Below, piece after piece: positions 10,001 through 16,363 of a DNA stretch of 25,092 bases. Within the stretch, counting starts at the first letter, position 1. Each line of letters begins with the position of its first letter. Under the pieces are notes generated by a model that was given only the letters and a program-made list of their open reading frames with translations, was not told the origin of the DNA and did not search any database. Source of the stretch: CAZQBY01 sp964540655 (GTDB lineage Archaea; Altiarchaeota; Altiarchaeia; JAFGQM01); the NCBI GenBank assembly GCA_964540655.1, contig CAZINR010000015.1, positions 1 through 25,092 on the forward strand, written 5' to 3'. A program made the translations under genes and the position numbers.

Positions 10001-11915
10001 TTGGAGAATCCAGATATTGGAGTTCAAGGTCCTGGCCCGCCAGCTCGCTTATGGGCTCGCCGTTGAACAATATCTCATAGAACAGGGTCATCGGCGGGTC
10101 TTCGCTGGTAGAGAACAGGGGCACTACAGCTATCGTGCCGGCGCCGGAAGCGTATCTTCTTACTTCTATAGGCATTGAGCGGCTGGCGGTCTTTCCTTCA
10201 TGGTCGATTGAGACTATTAGGTTGGCCTCCCCGGTTGTCGGGGGCGCAGTGCAGTTTGCCCTCCACATCCCGTCGTACACGACCGCGCATTGCGAGCCGG
10301 AGAATGTGACTTCCAGGGTCGCAGTGGTGCCCGTAAGCTCGGTCTCGCCGAAGAGTATCTTGTTCACTATCACAGGGAAGCTGGCGTCCACGGGAACGTG
10401 CGCCGGGATCGAGAGGCCCTCAAAGCTGAAGTTCAGGGATTCCGTGGCAGGCGGCTCGGTATAGTTGAGGTCTATCGTAAGGGCCCTGTGCTCCCCGGAA
10501 TCCAGCTCCATCAGGCTGGTCTTGTGGTCCAGATATCCGAGGGGGAGGCCCCTGGCCCACACGTAGATGGATTCGTCAGTTGGCACGGTTATCTCCTCGG
10601 TGTAATCGCCGCTGCCCATGGCCAGGGAATTGGCCAGACCGGAGCCGGGTATCAAGTCGGCGTTCTCGGTCCAGACCGTTATGGTGGAGTTTTGGGTTAT
10701 GGGCCGACCGTTTTTGTCAATCACCTTGACTTTGAGGTATGCCACATCATCAGGCTGGCATTCAAGCTCCAGCCTTATGAGCTGCCTTCTGGCGGCGAGT
10801 ATCTCGATTGACGACGGCTGGGCGATGGGTATGCAGCCTGCAGGCGCGTTGGGCATGGAAACGGCCACAAGTTTTCCGGCGGGAAGGTTCTCGAACACCA
10901 GGCATCCCGTTCCGGACGGCTCCATCGAAGGGTCGGCATCGGAGAGATCTCCCGCTATCAGGAAGGTGCTGTCAGAAACCCCCTGGACAGTGATCATGCC
11001 GGAGGTGACGGGAGCGCTGTCGTCCGTGACGCAGACCTCCAAATCGCCGGTGTCTGGTGTGCCCGGCGTCCCGGGGTCGGTTACCGGTTGGGGAGTCAGG
11101 GAGATTGCTTTGGAAGCCGGAGTGTCCGAAGGGACTCTTATCGGCTCGCCGCTGCCGTCGAACGGCCTGTAGCCGTCCTTCTCTGCGTTTATGACGTAGG
11201 ACTTGCTGTGCGGCAGGGGGAAATCGCGCAGGCCGTTCACTATGGCGTTGCTGACCGGCCGGTTGACCTCGTACCCGTTCTCCACTTCGGAAATCGAGAC
11301 GGTCACTCCGTTGAGCGGGTCTCCTGTGGAGTCGTCTCGGACCGTCAGCCTAAGGACCCCGTTCTGAGGCTGCTGGCTCTCGCATATGCCTGCTCCGAGG
11401 GTCACCTGGATGACTGGCTCGTTGGCTCCGAGAGAAACGCCCGGGGTCCGCTGGCTCTGAGAGGATAAGCCGAATATCTCGGCATACGCGGAGTCCTGAT
11501 CTATGCCGTCGAATGCGAACTCCCTCTTCGTGCCCCTTTGGGTGTTGAGCAGCTCGCCGTCCTGTGAATAGAGTTTCACCGTCAGCTCGCATGAAGGCAT
11601 TGCGTTCATCCGCACCTTAACCTGCTTCCCCGCGCCCTCGGGAGGGGGGCAGTCCTGCGGGCAATTGACGTATGTCTCGTTGTCAAGGGAGTGGCATATC
11701 CCGTCCCCGCACCTGACATCAGGCCCAGAAGGGCCACCCGAACCGAGGGCCAATAAAAGAAGTATTGCCACTAGTACTATGGCTATGGGGAACAGGACCG
11801 GGGGTATGTTATGCTCGTCGAAAAAGTCGCCTATCCTGAGCGCGTCAAGAAGGGGCCAGGACTTATCGTTTATGGTCTCCCAAAACCCATAAATAGTCTC
11901 TTGCAGGTCGGCCAT
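7008..11915 (-). CDS. Giant dockerin/MopE-like surface protein, paralogue 3 (1635 aa, no Hint domain)
   Basis: Start chosen at the ATG at 11915 (MADLQETIYG). The frame stays open to 12140, but that extension is translated from a hairpin element and a promoter, whereas the chosen start places the shared motif DFFDEHNIPPVL at residues 30-41 and a TATA-like box 26 nt upstream. Order: membrane anchor, about 38-58; CGDGICH...CPQDC, about 69-89; beta-sandwich-like repeats; three dockerin-like modules, about 852-1098 (for example DMDNDADVDADD and DVNDDGIVNEDD); MopE-like ADGLDNDCDGEID near 1118-1140 and GDGWDNDCEGGDE near 1225-1242; then GCLYVYS and the C-terminal domain, about 1250-1635, including LPSWEEYSYGTM. 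It has the same architecture as the downstream paralogue but is more diverged from it in the N-terminal half than paralogues 1 and 2 are from each other. Probably a cell-surface protein with its bulk outside; no enzymatic motif is recognised. Confidence 0.9.
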   Translation of the reverse strand: MADLQETIYGFWETINDKSWPLLDALRIGDFFDEHNIPPVLFPIAIVLVAILLLLALGSGGPSGPDVRCGDGICHSLDNETYVNCPQDCPPPEGAGKQVKVRMNAMPSCELTVKLYSQDGELLNTQRGTKREFAFDGIDQDSAYAEIFGLSSQSQRTPGVSLGANEPVIQVTLGAGICESQQPQNGVLRLTVRDDSTGDPLNGVTVSISEVENGYEVNRPVSNAIVNGLRDFPLPHSKSYVINAEKDGYRPFDGSGEPIRVPSDTPASKAISLTPQPVTDPGTPGTPDTGDLEVCVTDDSAPVTSGMITVQGVSDSTFLIAGDLSDADPSMEPSGTGCLVFENLPAGKLVAVSMPNAPAGCIPIAQPSSIEILAARRQLIRLELECQPDDVAYLKVKVIDKNGRPITQNSTITVWTENADLIPGSGLANSLAMGSGDYTEEITVPTDESIYVWARGLPLGYLDHKTSLMELDSGEHRALTIDLNYTEPPATESLNFSFEGLSIPAHVPVDASFPVIVNKILFGETELTGTTATLEVTFSGSQCAVVYDGMWRANCTAPPTTGEANLIVSIDHEGKTASRSMPIEVRRYASGAGTIAVVPLFSTSEDPPMTLFYEILFNGEPISELAGQDLELQYLDSPSAHSGGLGELEWDGEFWTLEADVPFKGEYEIQMGLEIFDNGTFYTSTHRTTFSAKSHSSALSAEVYLNKDILEVSESFMVQVLLSFRNKAIEGLDILEMYMDGTFYTVPWDRARKLYILQLSAPSNELCVTLLDFIINGDKLEEQKTIHVLDTAKTKSAICPLDRQAACDSVEDVRKCVFDQNSRTSYYPEQQLRACIISGCPYAVLERCPTQNKGDLAMDCMLDEDDVMLAEEFMSIVSSQADRNKASECLDMDNDADVDADDLICLKNLAARKWHGDVGREGAVGSQGICPTPMNGGFCFDIDTDTPLPGDMVADGRINKEDEEIMKKVIGAVSAGVTPTEEILSAADFNQDGTVNSADMDCLKKFYVINFETGDIMSSSGTIPASCLAIFNLQCTGTRGDMNADGEVSEVDYVIVQLIANGQLTGYSNSTIECADVNDDGIVNEDDVLCMRAFLTGDRLNWLVCLDCEENMPPDAYGAEICADGLDNDCDGEIDPPELCSCNPNTPCDMKRDADGGTSPGVSDGNYMVCRDLSWDHTGYRWVSKGQLTCDQSRQCETIECDGSSKTCSGASTRSGKWYSGGLPEEICGDGWDNDCEGGDEACDIDDEDDGCGCLYVYSISDDGSSLDHLAYPFSVLPSWEEYSYGTMRSLSPASDGTLRLRLSEELPEISYVNNVRLLAVDHPSNVEVMPDADGNLHTLQDKRPVTSCVTEDGSDCTSLVESEGSGEYLLALEEVQKSELDDIYDELVLTFEKPESAKGAKIILRGRESGLITFIWWSMLERIGRNNMDEFLSGLEGDSLVSALFERAADQKAKVSIGVWDGSAWRYLASEYLAFSKHGNMGEILIPVNGLPHSRELKIKLVYAVGTFAIDYAAADYSDDLPLEATELELKSAIKSGRDVIALLGDNDDLHLNLVEGEQADLIFSDPPETPDLERTYVIGVSGHYTYDISAERELTDGTAAWVAKLLLDDEYLLDYALANYPRGKARFFSEVYN

Positions 11916-11940
11916 GTCCAGAAGAATTAAAGGTTGGGGA

Positions 11941-11949
11941 AATAAAAAG
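11941..11949 (-). promoter_or_regulatory. TATA-like box of paralogue 3 / surface-protein operon
   Basis: The minus strand reads CTTTTTATT here, with its near edge 26 nt from the ATG at 11915, matching the archaeal TATA-to-start spacing for a leaderless mRNA. No Shine-Dalgarno motif precedes the ATG. This supports 11915 as the start rather than the in-frame ATG at 12140, and makes this the likely main promoter for the three tandem surface-protein genes. Confidence 0.5.
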
Positions 11950-12081
11950 GGATTGAGGTGGGGGCGCTGAAGCCAAGTAGGGATAATGAAGTCGGGGTGC
12001 CGAGATGCTGAGATGGATACCTTACACAAGGCCGATGACCTCAGCAGTCGCGGGGCCACGAGGGTGAGTTCAGCATAATGA

Positions 12082-12169
12082 GATGGGACCGCCGGTTCGA
12101 AGTCCCTCCGGGACGAGAACCGCGCTTCGCCGCCCCACATAATCCAAGCGCTGAAGCGAAGGTCCCATC
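12082..12169. repeat. 88-nt multi-hairpin element bounded by copies of the tRNA-Pro 3' end
   Basis: The element is delimited by a perfect 9-bp inverted repeat (GATGGGACC at 12082-12090, GGTCCCATC at 12161-12169). The 18 nt at 12077-12094 exactly duplicate the 3' end plus flank of the tRNA-Pro gene at 12186-12203, in the same orientation. Inside lie two further stems: CGGTTC/GAACCG enclosing GTCCC-TCC-GGGAC (12093-12122), and CTTCGC/GCGAAG (12124-12129 with 12156-12161). The predicted fold is branched, with a terminal stem made of tRNA acceptor sequence, but it lacks D-arm, anticodon and T-arm features and is not a tRNA. It resembles the tRNA-Ser-associated elements at 22-24 kb. Confidence 0.75.
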
Positions 12170-12192
12170 GAGGCTAACTCAGGAAAATGAGA

Positions 12193-12267
12193 TGGGACCG
12201 CCGAGATTTGAACTCGGGTCACAGGCTCCCAAAGCCTGAAGGATAAACCTGGCTACCCTACGGTCCC
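12193..12267 (-). tRNA. tRNA-Pro (anticodon UGG)
   Basis: On the minus strand this 75-nt gene starts GGGACCG and ends CGGTCCC-A, a perfect 7-bp acceptor stem. The T-arm is CCGAG-TTCAAAT-CTCGG. The anticodon stem CAGGC/GCCTG encloses loop TTTGGGA, giving anticodon TGG. The D-arm is GGGT...ATCC. No 3' CCA is encoded and no intron is apparent. No convincing TATA box is seen in the GC-rich upstream flank, which carries a short tandem GGTCTGC repeat. A copy of the 3' end lies about 100 nt downstream, at 12077-12094. Confidence 0.93.
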
Positions 12268-12345
12268 AAAAGCGGTTTTCGGTCTGCGGTCTGCGGTTCT
12301 CGAAGAAGAGTCCCGAAGCGCCTGCTAATTTGCTCATAAGAAGAT

Positions 12346-12351
12346 AAAAAA
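12346..12351 (-). terminator. Poly-T terminator behind the small DUF736-like gene
   Basis: The minus strand has a T6 run about 25 nt past the stop of the 61-aa gene, followed by a T/A-rich stretch. Archaeal RNA polymerase terminates at such runs without requiring a hairpin. The assignment is by position and composition only. Confidence 0.35.
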
Positions 12352-12374
12352 GCGGGTCGGGCCGTGTTTTTTGC

Positions 12375-12560
12375 CTATGCTTCCTCCTTGGCGGCTTTCA
12401 CGCGCTCGTAGACTATCAGGTCGGGTTGCTTGTCCTCGGACTTGAAGCCGTTCGGGAAGACCACATACTTCTTCCCGCCCATGTCCAGGTTGAAGTACGG
12501 CTTGCCTTCCGCTGACGTGTTCTGCCACAAGGCGCCCACCTTTTCAAGATTGGTTTCCAT
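12375..12560 (-). CDS. Small DUF736-like protein (61 aa)
   Basis: A 61-residue soluble protein starting METNLEKVGALWQN, with GKPYFNLDMGGKKYVVFPNG and a later KQPDLIVYE. The order (GALW, short beta strands, a V-F strand, a Lys-rich linker, PD then a strand) resembles small DUF736-like beta proteins found in archaea, bacteria and phages, whose function is unknown. The start is unusually well supported: GGAGGTC lies 5 nt upstream of the ATG (12566-12572 on the opposite strand), a strong Shine-Dalgarno site, unlike most starts in this window. A possible TATA-like CTTATACTA lies further upstream, near 12639-12648, implying a real 5' leader. It stands alone between tRNA-Pro and the TrkA gene. The family assignment is tentative. 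Confidence 0.75.
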   Translation of the reverse strand: METNLEKVGALWQNTSAEGKPYFNLDMGGKKYVVFPNGFKSEDKQPDLIVYERVKAAKEEA

Positions 12561-12565
12561 TTTTT

Positions 12566-12572
12566 GACCTCC
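12566..12572 (-). promoter_or_regulatory. Strong Shine-Dalgarno site of the 61-aa gene
   Basis: The minus strand reads GGAGGTC five bases before the ATG at 12560, matching the archaeal 16S rRNA 3' tail. It fixes the start codon and contrasts with the leaderless-style starts elsewhere in the window. Confidence 0.7.
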
Positions 12573-12692
12573 GTTTGTTCTAGGTCGGACAAGGAGGGTT
12601 AGAATGACGCAAGAAGGAGGATTAGGTTTAGCTTAGATAGTATAAGGACTAATAGTTGGCGGGGAAGAATATTATGTCGGGGGGATAAAGCC

Positions 12693-13352
12693 TCAGTTGG
12701 CGAATACCTTCTCGACCTCGTCCAGCTCGTCCTTGTTGGTGAGTACAAGAGCTTTGTCTCCGCCTTTTATGACACTCTCCGGATAGGCGGGCTCTTTGTC
12801 TCCGCTTTGTCGTATAAGGCTGATGAACTGCGATTCCTTGGGTATTTTCACCTTTGCCACCTTCTTGCCGTCAAGCTTGGAGCCGGGCCTGATATTGAAC
12901 TCGATGAGCTCTATCTGACCATCGTCCAGCATGGCGAACCCGCTGATGTCGGGGTCGTTGACCATCTCCTCTATCTGGGTGGCTATCGAGAGTTCGGGAT
13001 AAACGACGGCATCTATGCCCAGCTTCTTGAACAGCGGCTTGCTGTACTCGATATGGGTCACGCGGCACAACGCCCTCTTGACGCCCATCTGCTTGGCAAG
13101 AATCGAGATCAGGATGTTTGAATCGTCGCTGCCGGTCATGGCCAGCACGATGTCGGCCTGCTCCACGCCCGCCTCCTGCAGAGTCTTTATCTCCTTGGCG
13201 TCTCCGTTTATGATGGCGGCGTCGAGCTTGTCGTTTATCTCCTCGGCCCGGTCTCTCCGCTGCTCTATTACGACTACGTCATTGCCCTTCTTGGTCAGGA
13301 ACTTCGCCGTGTAGAAGCCCAGGATTCCGGCCCCTGCGATTATGATGTACAT
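12693..13352 (-). CDS. trkA: TrkA-like potassium uptake regulatory subunit (219 aa)
   Basis: A peripheral cytoplasmic regulator that binds NAD(H) or a related nucleotide and gates the TrkH-type channel encoded just upstream. The N-terminal Rossmann (RCK/TrkA_N) domain shows GAGILG at residues 7-12, an acidic residue after strand 2 (E30 in VVVIEQRRDR) and AMTGSDDSN later in the fold. The C-terminal about 75 residues match a TrkA_C (RCK_C) domain, with a strand pattern around FNIRPGSKLDGKKV and KGGDKALVLTN. At 219 residues it is a single-RCK form, as is usual in archaea. It follows the TrkH gene by 173 nt on the same strand and has its own TATA-like box, so it may be transcribed separately as well as by read-through. 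Confidence 0.95.
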   Translation of the reverse strand: MYIIIAGAGILGFYTAKFLTKKGNDVVVIEQRRDRAEEINDKLDAAIINGDAKEIKTLQEAGVEQADIVLAMTGSDDSNILISILAKQMGVKRALCRVTHIEYSKPLFKKLGIDAVVYPELSIATQIEEMVNDPDISGFAMLDDGQIELIEFNIRPGSKLDGKKVAKVKIPKESQFISLIRQSGDKEPAYPESVIKGGDKALVLTNKDELDEVEKVFAN

Positions 13353-13375
13353 CCCGGATATATTTGGTTTAACGC

Positions 13376-13383
13376 GATAAAAA
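13376..13383 (-). promoter_or_regulatory. TATA-like box of trkA
   Basis: The minus strand reads TTTTTATC about 24-31 nt upstream of the ATG at 13352, the spacing expected for leaderless initiation. A second AT-rich stretch (AAATATATC) lies closer to the ATG but at poor spacing for a TATA box. Confidence 0.45.
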
Positions 13384-13525
13384 GGTCAAGTCTTTGCCAC
13401 ACTACGGCTGACTAGACCTGACCCGTTGAATAATCTGCCTCGCGTATAAGTTATTTAACGGTAAAAGGCTCTTTTATTGAGTTCTATGGGCAGATGGATT
13501 AAGAGCTTCGGGTTCCGGGCCGATA

Positions 13526-14971
13526 TCAGTATTTTTTCAGAGCATAGGCTGCCAGAGCGAAAAGGGGTATGAACTCCAGCCTGCCGAATATCATCGTGCC
13601 TATGAGGCCTATCTTGACGGGGGCGTTCAGCTCCCAGCCGGGGATGGCGGTCACGCCGCCTCCCGCCTGCGCGCTCGCGACCGTGAAGACCGAATCGACC
13701 GCGTCGTACTCAAAGGCCACCATCAGAGAAGCTATTATGATTATGGCCACGAAATAGATGAAGACATAGACCCCTATGTCCGTTATCTTGGCGGGGTCCA
13801 TCTTCTTCCCCTCGTAGGTGAAGTGGCTGACCTGGTCCTTCGGGGAGACCTGGCGCCCCGCCTTCCAGAGGAAGTACTTGAAGAGGACGTATATTCGCTT
13901 GACCTTGAGACCGCCGGCGGCGCTGTTGGTGCACCCTCCTATGAGGGCGAGGACTATCAGTATGGCCATTATGAAATGGCTGACTCCCGCCGTCATGTAT
14001 GGGGATATCTCGAACCCGCCGGTAGTCGAGACCGACATGGCTTCATAGGCCAGAGGCCCCGGGTTCTGGCCGTTGGCGGCAACATAGACTCCCACAATCA
14101 GCACGCCGACAACGAGTATGGCCAGGTAGGCCAGCGTCTCCCTGTCCTCCAGATACATGCGCAGCTTGCGGCTCTTGAGCACGCGGTAATGTGCAACGAA
14201 GCTTATGGCGCCCATGATCATCAGGAGGGCGACTATTGCGGTCATAATGCCGAAGGTCCCCGGCAGGGTGTCGTAATAGTACTGCCAGCCCTCGGTGTGG
14301 ACGTCCACCCCGGTGGTGGAGATGGCATTCATGGATATGTTGAAGGAGTCGAAGACAGGAGTGCCTATCAGGGCGAGGCCGATTATGCCCACGATCGTCC
14401 AGAAGCTGTATATCTTGAATATCTCCTTGGCCGAATTGACAAGGCTGGGCTTCAGCCGGTCATAGCCCTCCCCCAGGACTATCTTCGAGACTGACTCCGA
14501 CTGGAGAATGGAGTAGAAGGCTATCGCGGTTATCCCTATCCCGCCAAGCCACGCCAGCAGAGCGCGCCAGAACAAAACGCTGTGGGGTATGGTCTCGACC
14601 CCTTGGATCGTGGTGAGGCCGGCAGTGGAGATCGAGGAGACGGATTCGAATATCCCGTCTAGGGGGGTCATCTCACCGGCGACCGCGAAGGGGAGCGAGC
14701 CGAAGAGGGCGGCGAGGAGCCATATGACCGCCAGAGTGACTATTGTCATGCGGGTGAAGGGCTCCTCACCTTCCTTGAAGACCTTCATCATGAGGTAGGA
14801 TAATCCGGAGACGAAAAGGACTATGGGCAGGTAGAGGGGCCAGCTGGGCTCGCCGTAGATTATTCCGACGAGCATCGGAATCAGCATGAGGAGCCCGAAC
14901 CAGAAGCCTATTATCGAGACGTCTCGGACTATCAGTTTGGCTTCCGCGAGTTTTCTGGGGTAAAAGTACAT
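13526..14971 (-). CDS. trkH: TrkH/KtrB-type potassium channel subunit (481 aa)
   Basis: An integral membrane K+-translocating subunit working with the TrkA protein encoded downstream. Its length of 481 residues matches the family. Four pore-loop segments are recognisable: STAGLT (about 115-120), STTGVD (218-223), STTGGF (315-320) and AQAGGG (434-439), each with the selectivity-filter glycine and each between hydrophobic segments, as expected for four M1-P-M2 repeats. The family-typical IGGCTNSAAGGLK (about 344-356) and WLGGIGI (about 141-147) are also present. The start is the first ATG of the frame (MYFYPRKLAE). No clear TATA box at the usual distance was found. The product should import K+, driven by the membrane potential. 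Confidence 0.95.
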   Translation of the reverse strand: MYFYPRKLAEAKLIVRDVSIIGFWFGLLMLIPMLVGIIYGEPSWPLYLPIVLFVSGLSYLMMKVFKEGEEPFTRMTIVTLAVIWLLAALFGSLPFAVAGEMTPLDGIFESVSSISTAGLTTIQGVETIPHSVLFWRALLAWLGGIGITAIAFYSILQSESVSKIVLGEGYDRLKPSLVNSAKEIFKIYSFWTIVGIIGLALIGTPVFDSFNISMNAISTTGVDVHTEGWQYYYDTLPGTFGIMTAIVALLMIMGAISFVAHYRVLKSRKLRMYLEDRETLAYLAILVVGVLIVGVYVAANGQNPGPLAYEAMSVSTTGGFEISPYMTAGVSHFIMAILIVLALIGGCTNSAAGGLKVKRIYVLFKYFLWKAGRQVSPKDQVSHFTYEGKKMDPAKITDIGVYVFIYFVAIIIIASLMVAFEYDAVDSVFTVASAQAGGGVTAIPGWELNAPVKIGLIGTMIFGRLEFIPLFALAAYALKKY

Positions 14972-15032
14972 GGTCGGAGCTATCGGAGATATTATGGCTC
15001 AGGCTAGAAAAAAGCGAATTTTTGGAAAGCTC

Positions 15033-15323
15033 CTACTCTATGTCCCGCAGCTTGTCCTCGGAGGTGCGGTCGGCGTCCCGGCGATCGTCTATCCTGACGG
15101 TGGTGTAGACCCTCTCCGCACCCTGCTCGAAGACAGCTTCATGCGCCTTCCTGACCGCTTCCAGAAGAGTCGCCATGTCTTCCGCCTCTATGACCGTCCC
15201 CATAGAGCCGCGTAGGACCTTGACCCCGCTGCTTTCCAGCTCCTCGACCGCAGCCTTGACGTATTTCGCCACGCTTGTTCCCTCGCCTATGGGGAAGGTG
15301 CTGATTTCGGCTATTATGGCCAT
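15033..15323 (-). CDS. MTH1187/YkoF-like thiamine-binding family protein (96 aa)
   Basis: A small cytoplasmic protein of the DUF77/MTH1187 family, members of which bind thiamine or related pyrimidines. Family signatures: MAIIAEISTFPIGEGTSVA at the N-terminus, EELESSGVKVLRGSMGTVIE in the middle and KAHEAVFEQGAERVYTTVRID near the C-terminus. The frame is open further upstream, but the ATG at 15323 gives the normal family length and N-terminus; the extra upstream residues overlap a small membrane-peptide gene in another frame. It lies 22 nt downstream of that peptide and upstream of trkH on the same strand. No transport or thiamine-synthesis genes are seen nearby, so its ligand here is unknown. 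Confidence 0.9.
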   Translation of the reverse strand: MAIIAEISTFPIGEGTSVAKYVKAAVEELESSGVKVLRGSMGTVIEAEDMATLLEAVRKAHEAVFEQGAERVYTTVRIDDRRDADRTSEDKLRDIE

Positions 15324-15345
15324 TTTGGTTTTTTGAGTTTGAGCA

Positions 15346-15456
15346 TCATTTGAGAACGCAGCTGGGGCATTGCCCGGACATGAGGGTGAGGACCCAGAAG
15401 ACCAGCAGGGAGACTGCAATCAGCAGGAGTATCTGCAAGAGGAAGTTTCGGTCCAT
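15346..15456 (-). CDS. 36-aa single-pass membrane peptide with C-terminal CPSC
   Basis: This short frame starts MDRNFLLQ, has one hydrophobic helix (about residues 6-26) and ends GQCPSCVLK, placing a C-x-x-C pair just beyond the membrane. It is too short for confident homology assignment. Support comes from a clean membrane-peptide composition, a position 22 nt upstream of the MTH1187-like gene on the same strand, and an AT-rich stretch (ACTATTAATC, 15471-15480) upstream of its ATG, although the spacing is short for a TATA box. The CxxC could bind a metal or form a disulfide. It may be a real small protein or only a chance hydrophobic frame in a leader. Confidence 0.5.
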   Translation of the reverse strand: MDRNFLLQILLLIAVSLLVFWVLTLMSGQCPSCVLK

Positions 15457-15495
15457 GATGAGTTGATTGCGATTAATAGTTGCTTGTTGATTATG

Positions 15496-15501
15496 AAAAA
15501 A
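15496..15501 (-). terminator. Poly-T terminator behind the FilR1-type regulator
   Basis: A minus-strand T6 run about 25 nt beyond the stop of the regulator gene ending at 15524. It is the likely 3' end of the long cluster transcript running from 21330. Inferred from composition. Confidence 0.4.
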
Positions 15502-15523
15502 GGAGACGGCACTTTGCGACCCT

Positions 15524-16357
15524 TCAGAGGTAATCGGCCAGCTTGACGGGCCTGGCGCGCTTCTTGTAGTGCTCGAAGAGGTCGAGGCCCCACTTGATTG
15601 CTGAGGGATGAGTAGAGATGAGCATAGCATCTAGATAAATTGAGGGCGCAGTTTTGGACTCCAGGGCTAAAACAAAAAACTTCTCGGTCGACATGAAAGC
15701 GGGCAAAGAACCTTTTTCCTTAGTTTCATAAAGCTGGCTGTGTTTGTCAAATTTTTCAACTATGTCTTTCGTCAGGATTTTGGTGGATTCTTTGAATATC
15801 GGTTCTGACAGTATCAGCTGGGTGTCTATCCTCTTTTTGGAGAGGGGAATCGGCAACTCGGTCCAGTTTTTGTAATAGATAGGGCAGAGGCCATAGAATT
15901 TTTCCCGGGCATCCATGATGTTTTTGAAAAGAATTTCAAAAGGGGCATTCGCGTTGCTTCTGGAGACCTTCACTAGCTTTAGTCCCTTCAACTCGCCCAA
16001 CCTCTTCAAAAATTCTTCGGGTATGGCTTCCACCGCATGCGTATCCCAATACTCTTTGAAGTTCTCAAAGACCGAACAGAAAGCCAGGGTTTCATGTATT
16101 AGTTCTCTGGTTATTAAGCCGTAGGAGGTAAGTTTGTAATCCCCACTTCGTTCAACCAACCCTATCTCCTCCAAATTCTTCGCTTTAGAAGAGGTGTTCG
16201 GGGCGTTAGCGCCCACTGCCCTGCGCAGGTCCGACAGGCGCATAGGGCCTCCCTTCAGGGCGTCGAGTATGGCCAGCCTCAGGCGGGAGTCGTAGAGTCT
16301 GCGGAGGGTGTCCTTCGCAGAATCATAATCCTCCAGAAAAGAAGAGGAAGAAGACAT
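15524..16357 (-). CDS. Winged-helix regulator with FilR1-like sensor domain (277 aa)
   Basis: The N-terminal about 90 residues form an ArsR-like winged helix: SRLRLAILDALKGGPMRLSD followed by NAPNTSSKAKNLEEIGLVER, then GDYKLTSYG. The remaining about 180 residues match the domain typical of archaeal FilR1-type regulators (formerly DUF1724), with blocks around LKLVKVSRSNANAPFEILFKN and STEKFFVLAL. Such proteins are thought to bind a small molecule and regulate transcription. The gene starts 6 nt beyond the truncated kaiC fragment and is the last gene of the minus-strand cluster. Its DNA-binding domain is clearly paralogous to that of the divergent regulator at 21416-22090, so two related regulators bracket the cluster. 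The target promoter and ligand are unknown. Confidence 0.85.
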   Translation of the reverse strand: MSSSSSFLEDYDSAKDTLRRLYDSRLRLAILDALKGGPMRLSDLRRAVGANAPNTSSKAKNLEEIGLVERSGDYKLTSYGLITRELIHETLAFCSVFENFKEYWDTHAVEAIPEEFLKRLGELKGLKLVKVSRSNANAPFEILFKNIMDAREKFYGLCPIYYKNWTELPIPLSKKRIDTQLILSEPIFKESTKILTKDIVEKFDKHSQLYETKEKGSLPAFMSTEKFFVLALESKTAPSIYLDAMLISTHPSAIKWGLDLFEHYKKRARPVKLADYL

Positions 16358-16363
16358 GTTAAT

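Noticed and set aside
12000..12080. Possible C/D-box guide RNA next to the tRNA-Pro element (GATGA and CTGA-like boxes)
   Set aside because: The boxes are imperfect and in the wrong order or spacing on both strands; only a 6-bp GCTGAG/CTCAGC stem is clear.
11916..12140. 75-residue N-terminal extension of surface paralogue 3 from an upstream in-frame ATG
   Set aside because: The extension is translated from the tRNA-Pro-derived element and the promoter, lacks similarity to the N-termini of the paralogues, and the ATG at 11915 has a TATA-like box at the right distance.
12082..12169. Possible second tRNA beside tRNA-Pro
   Set aside because: It has an acceptor-like stem but no D-arm, no anticodon arm and no T-loop at the right position.
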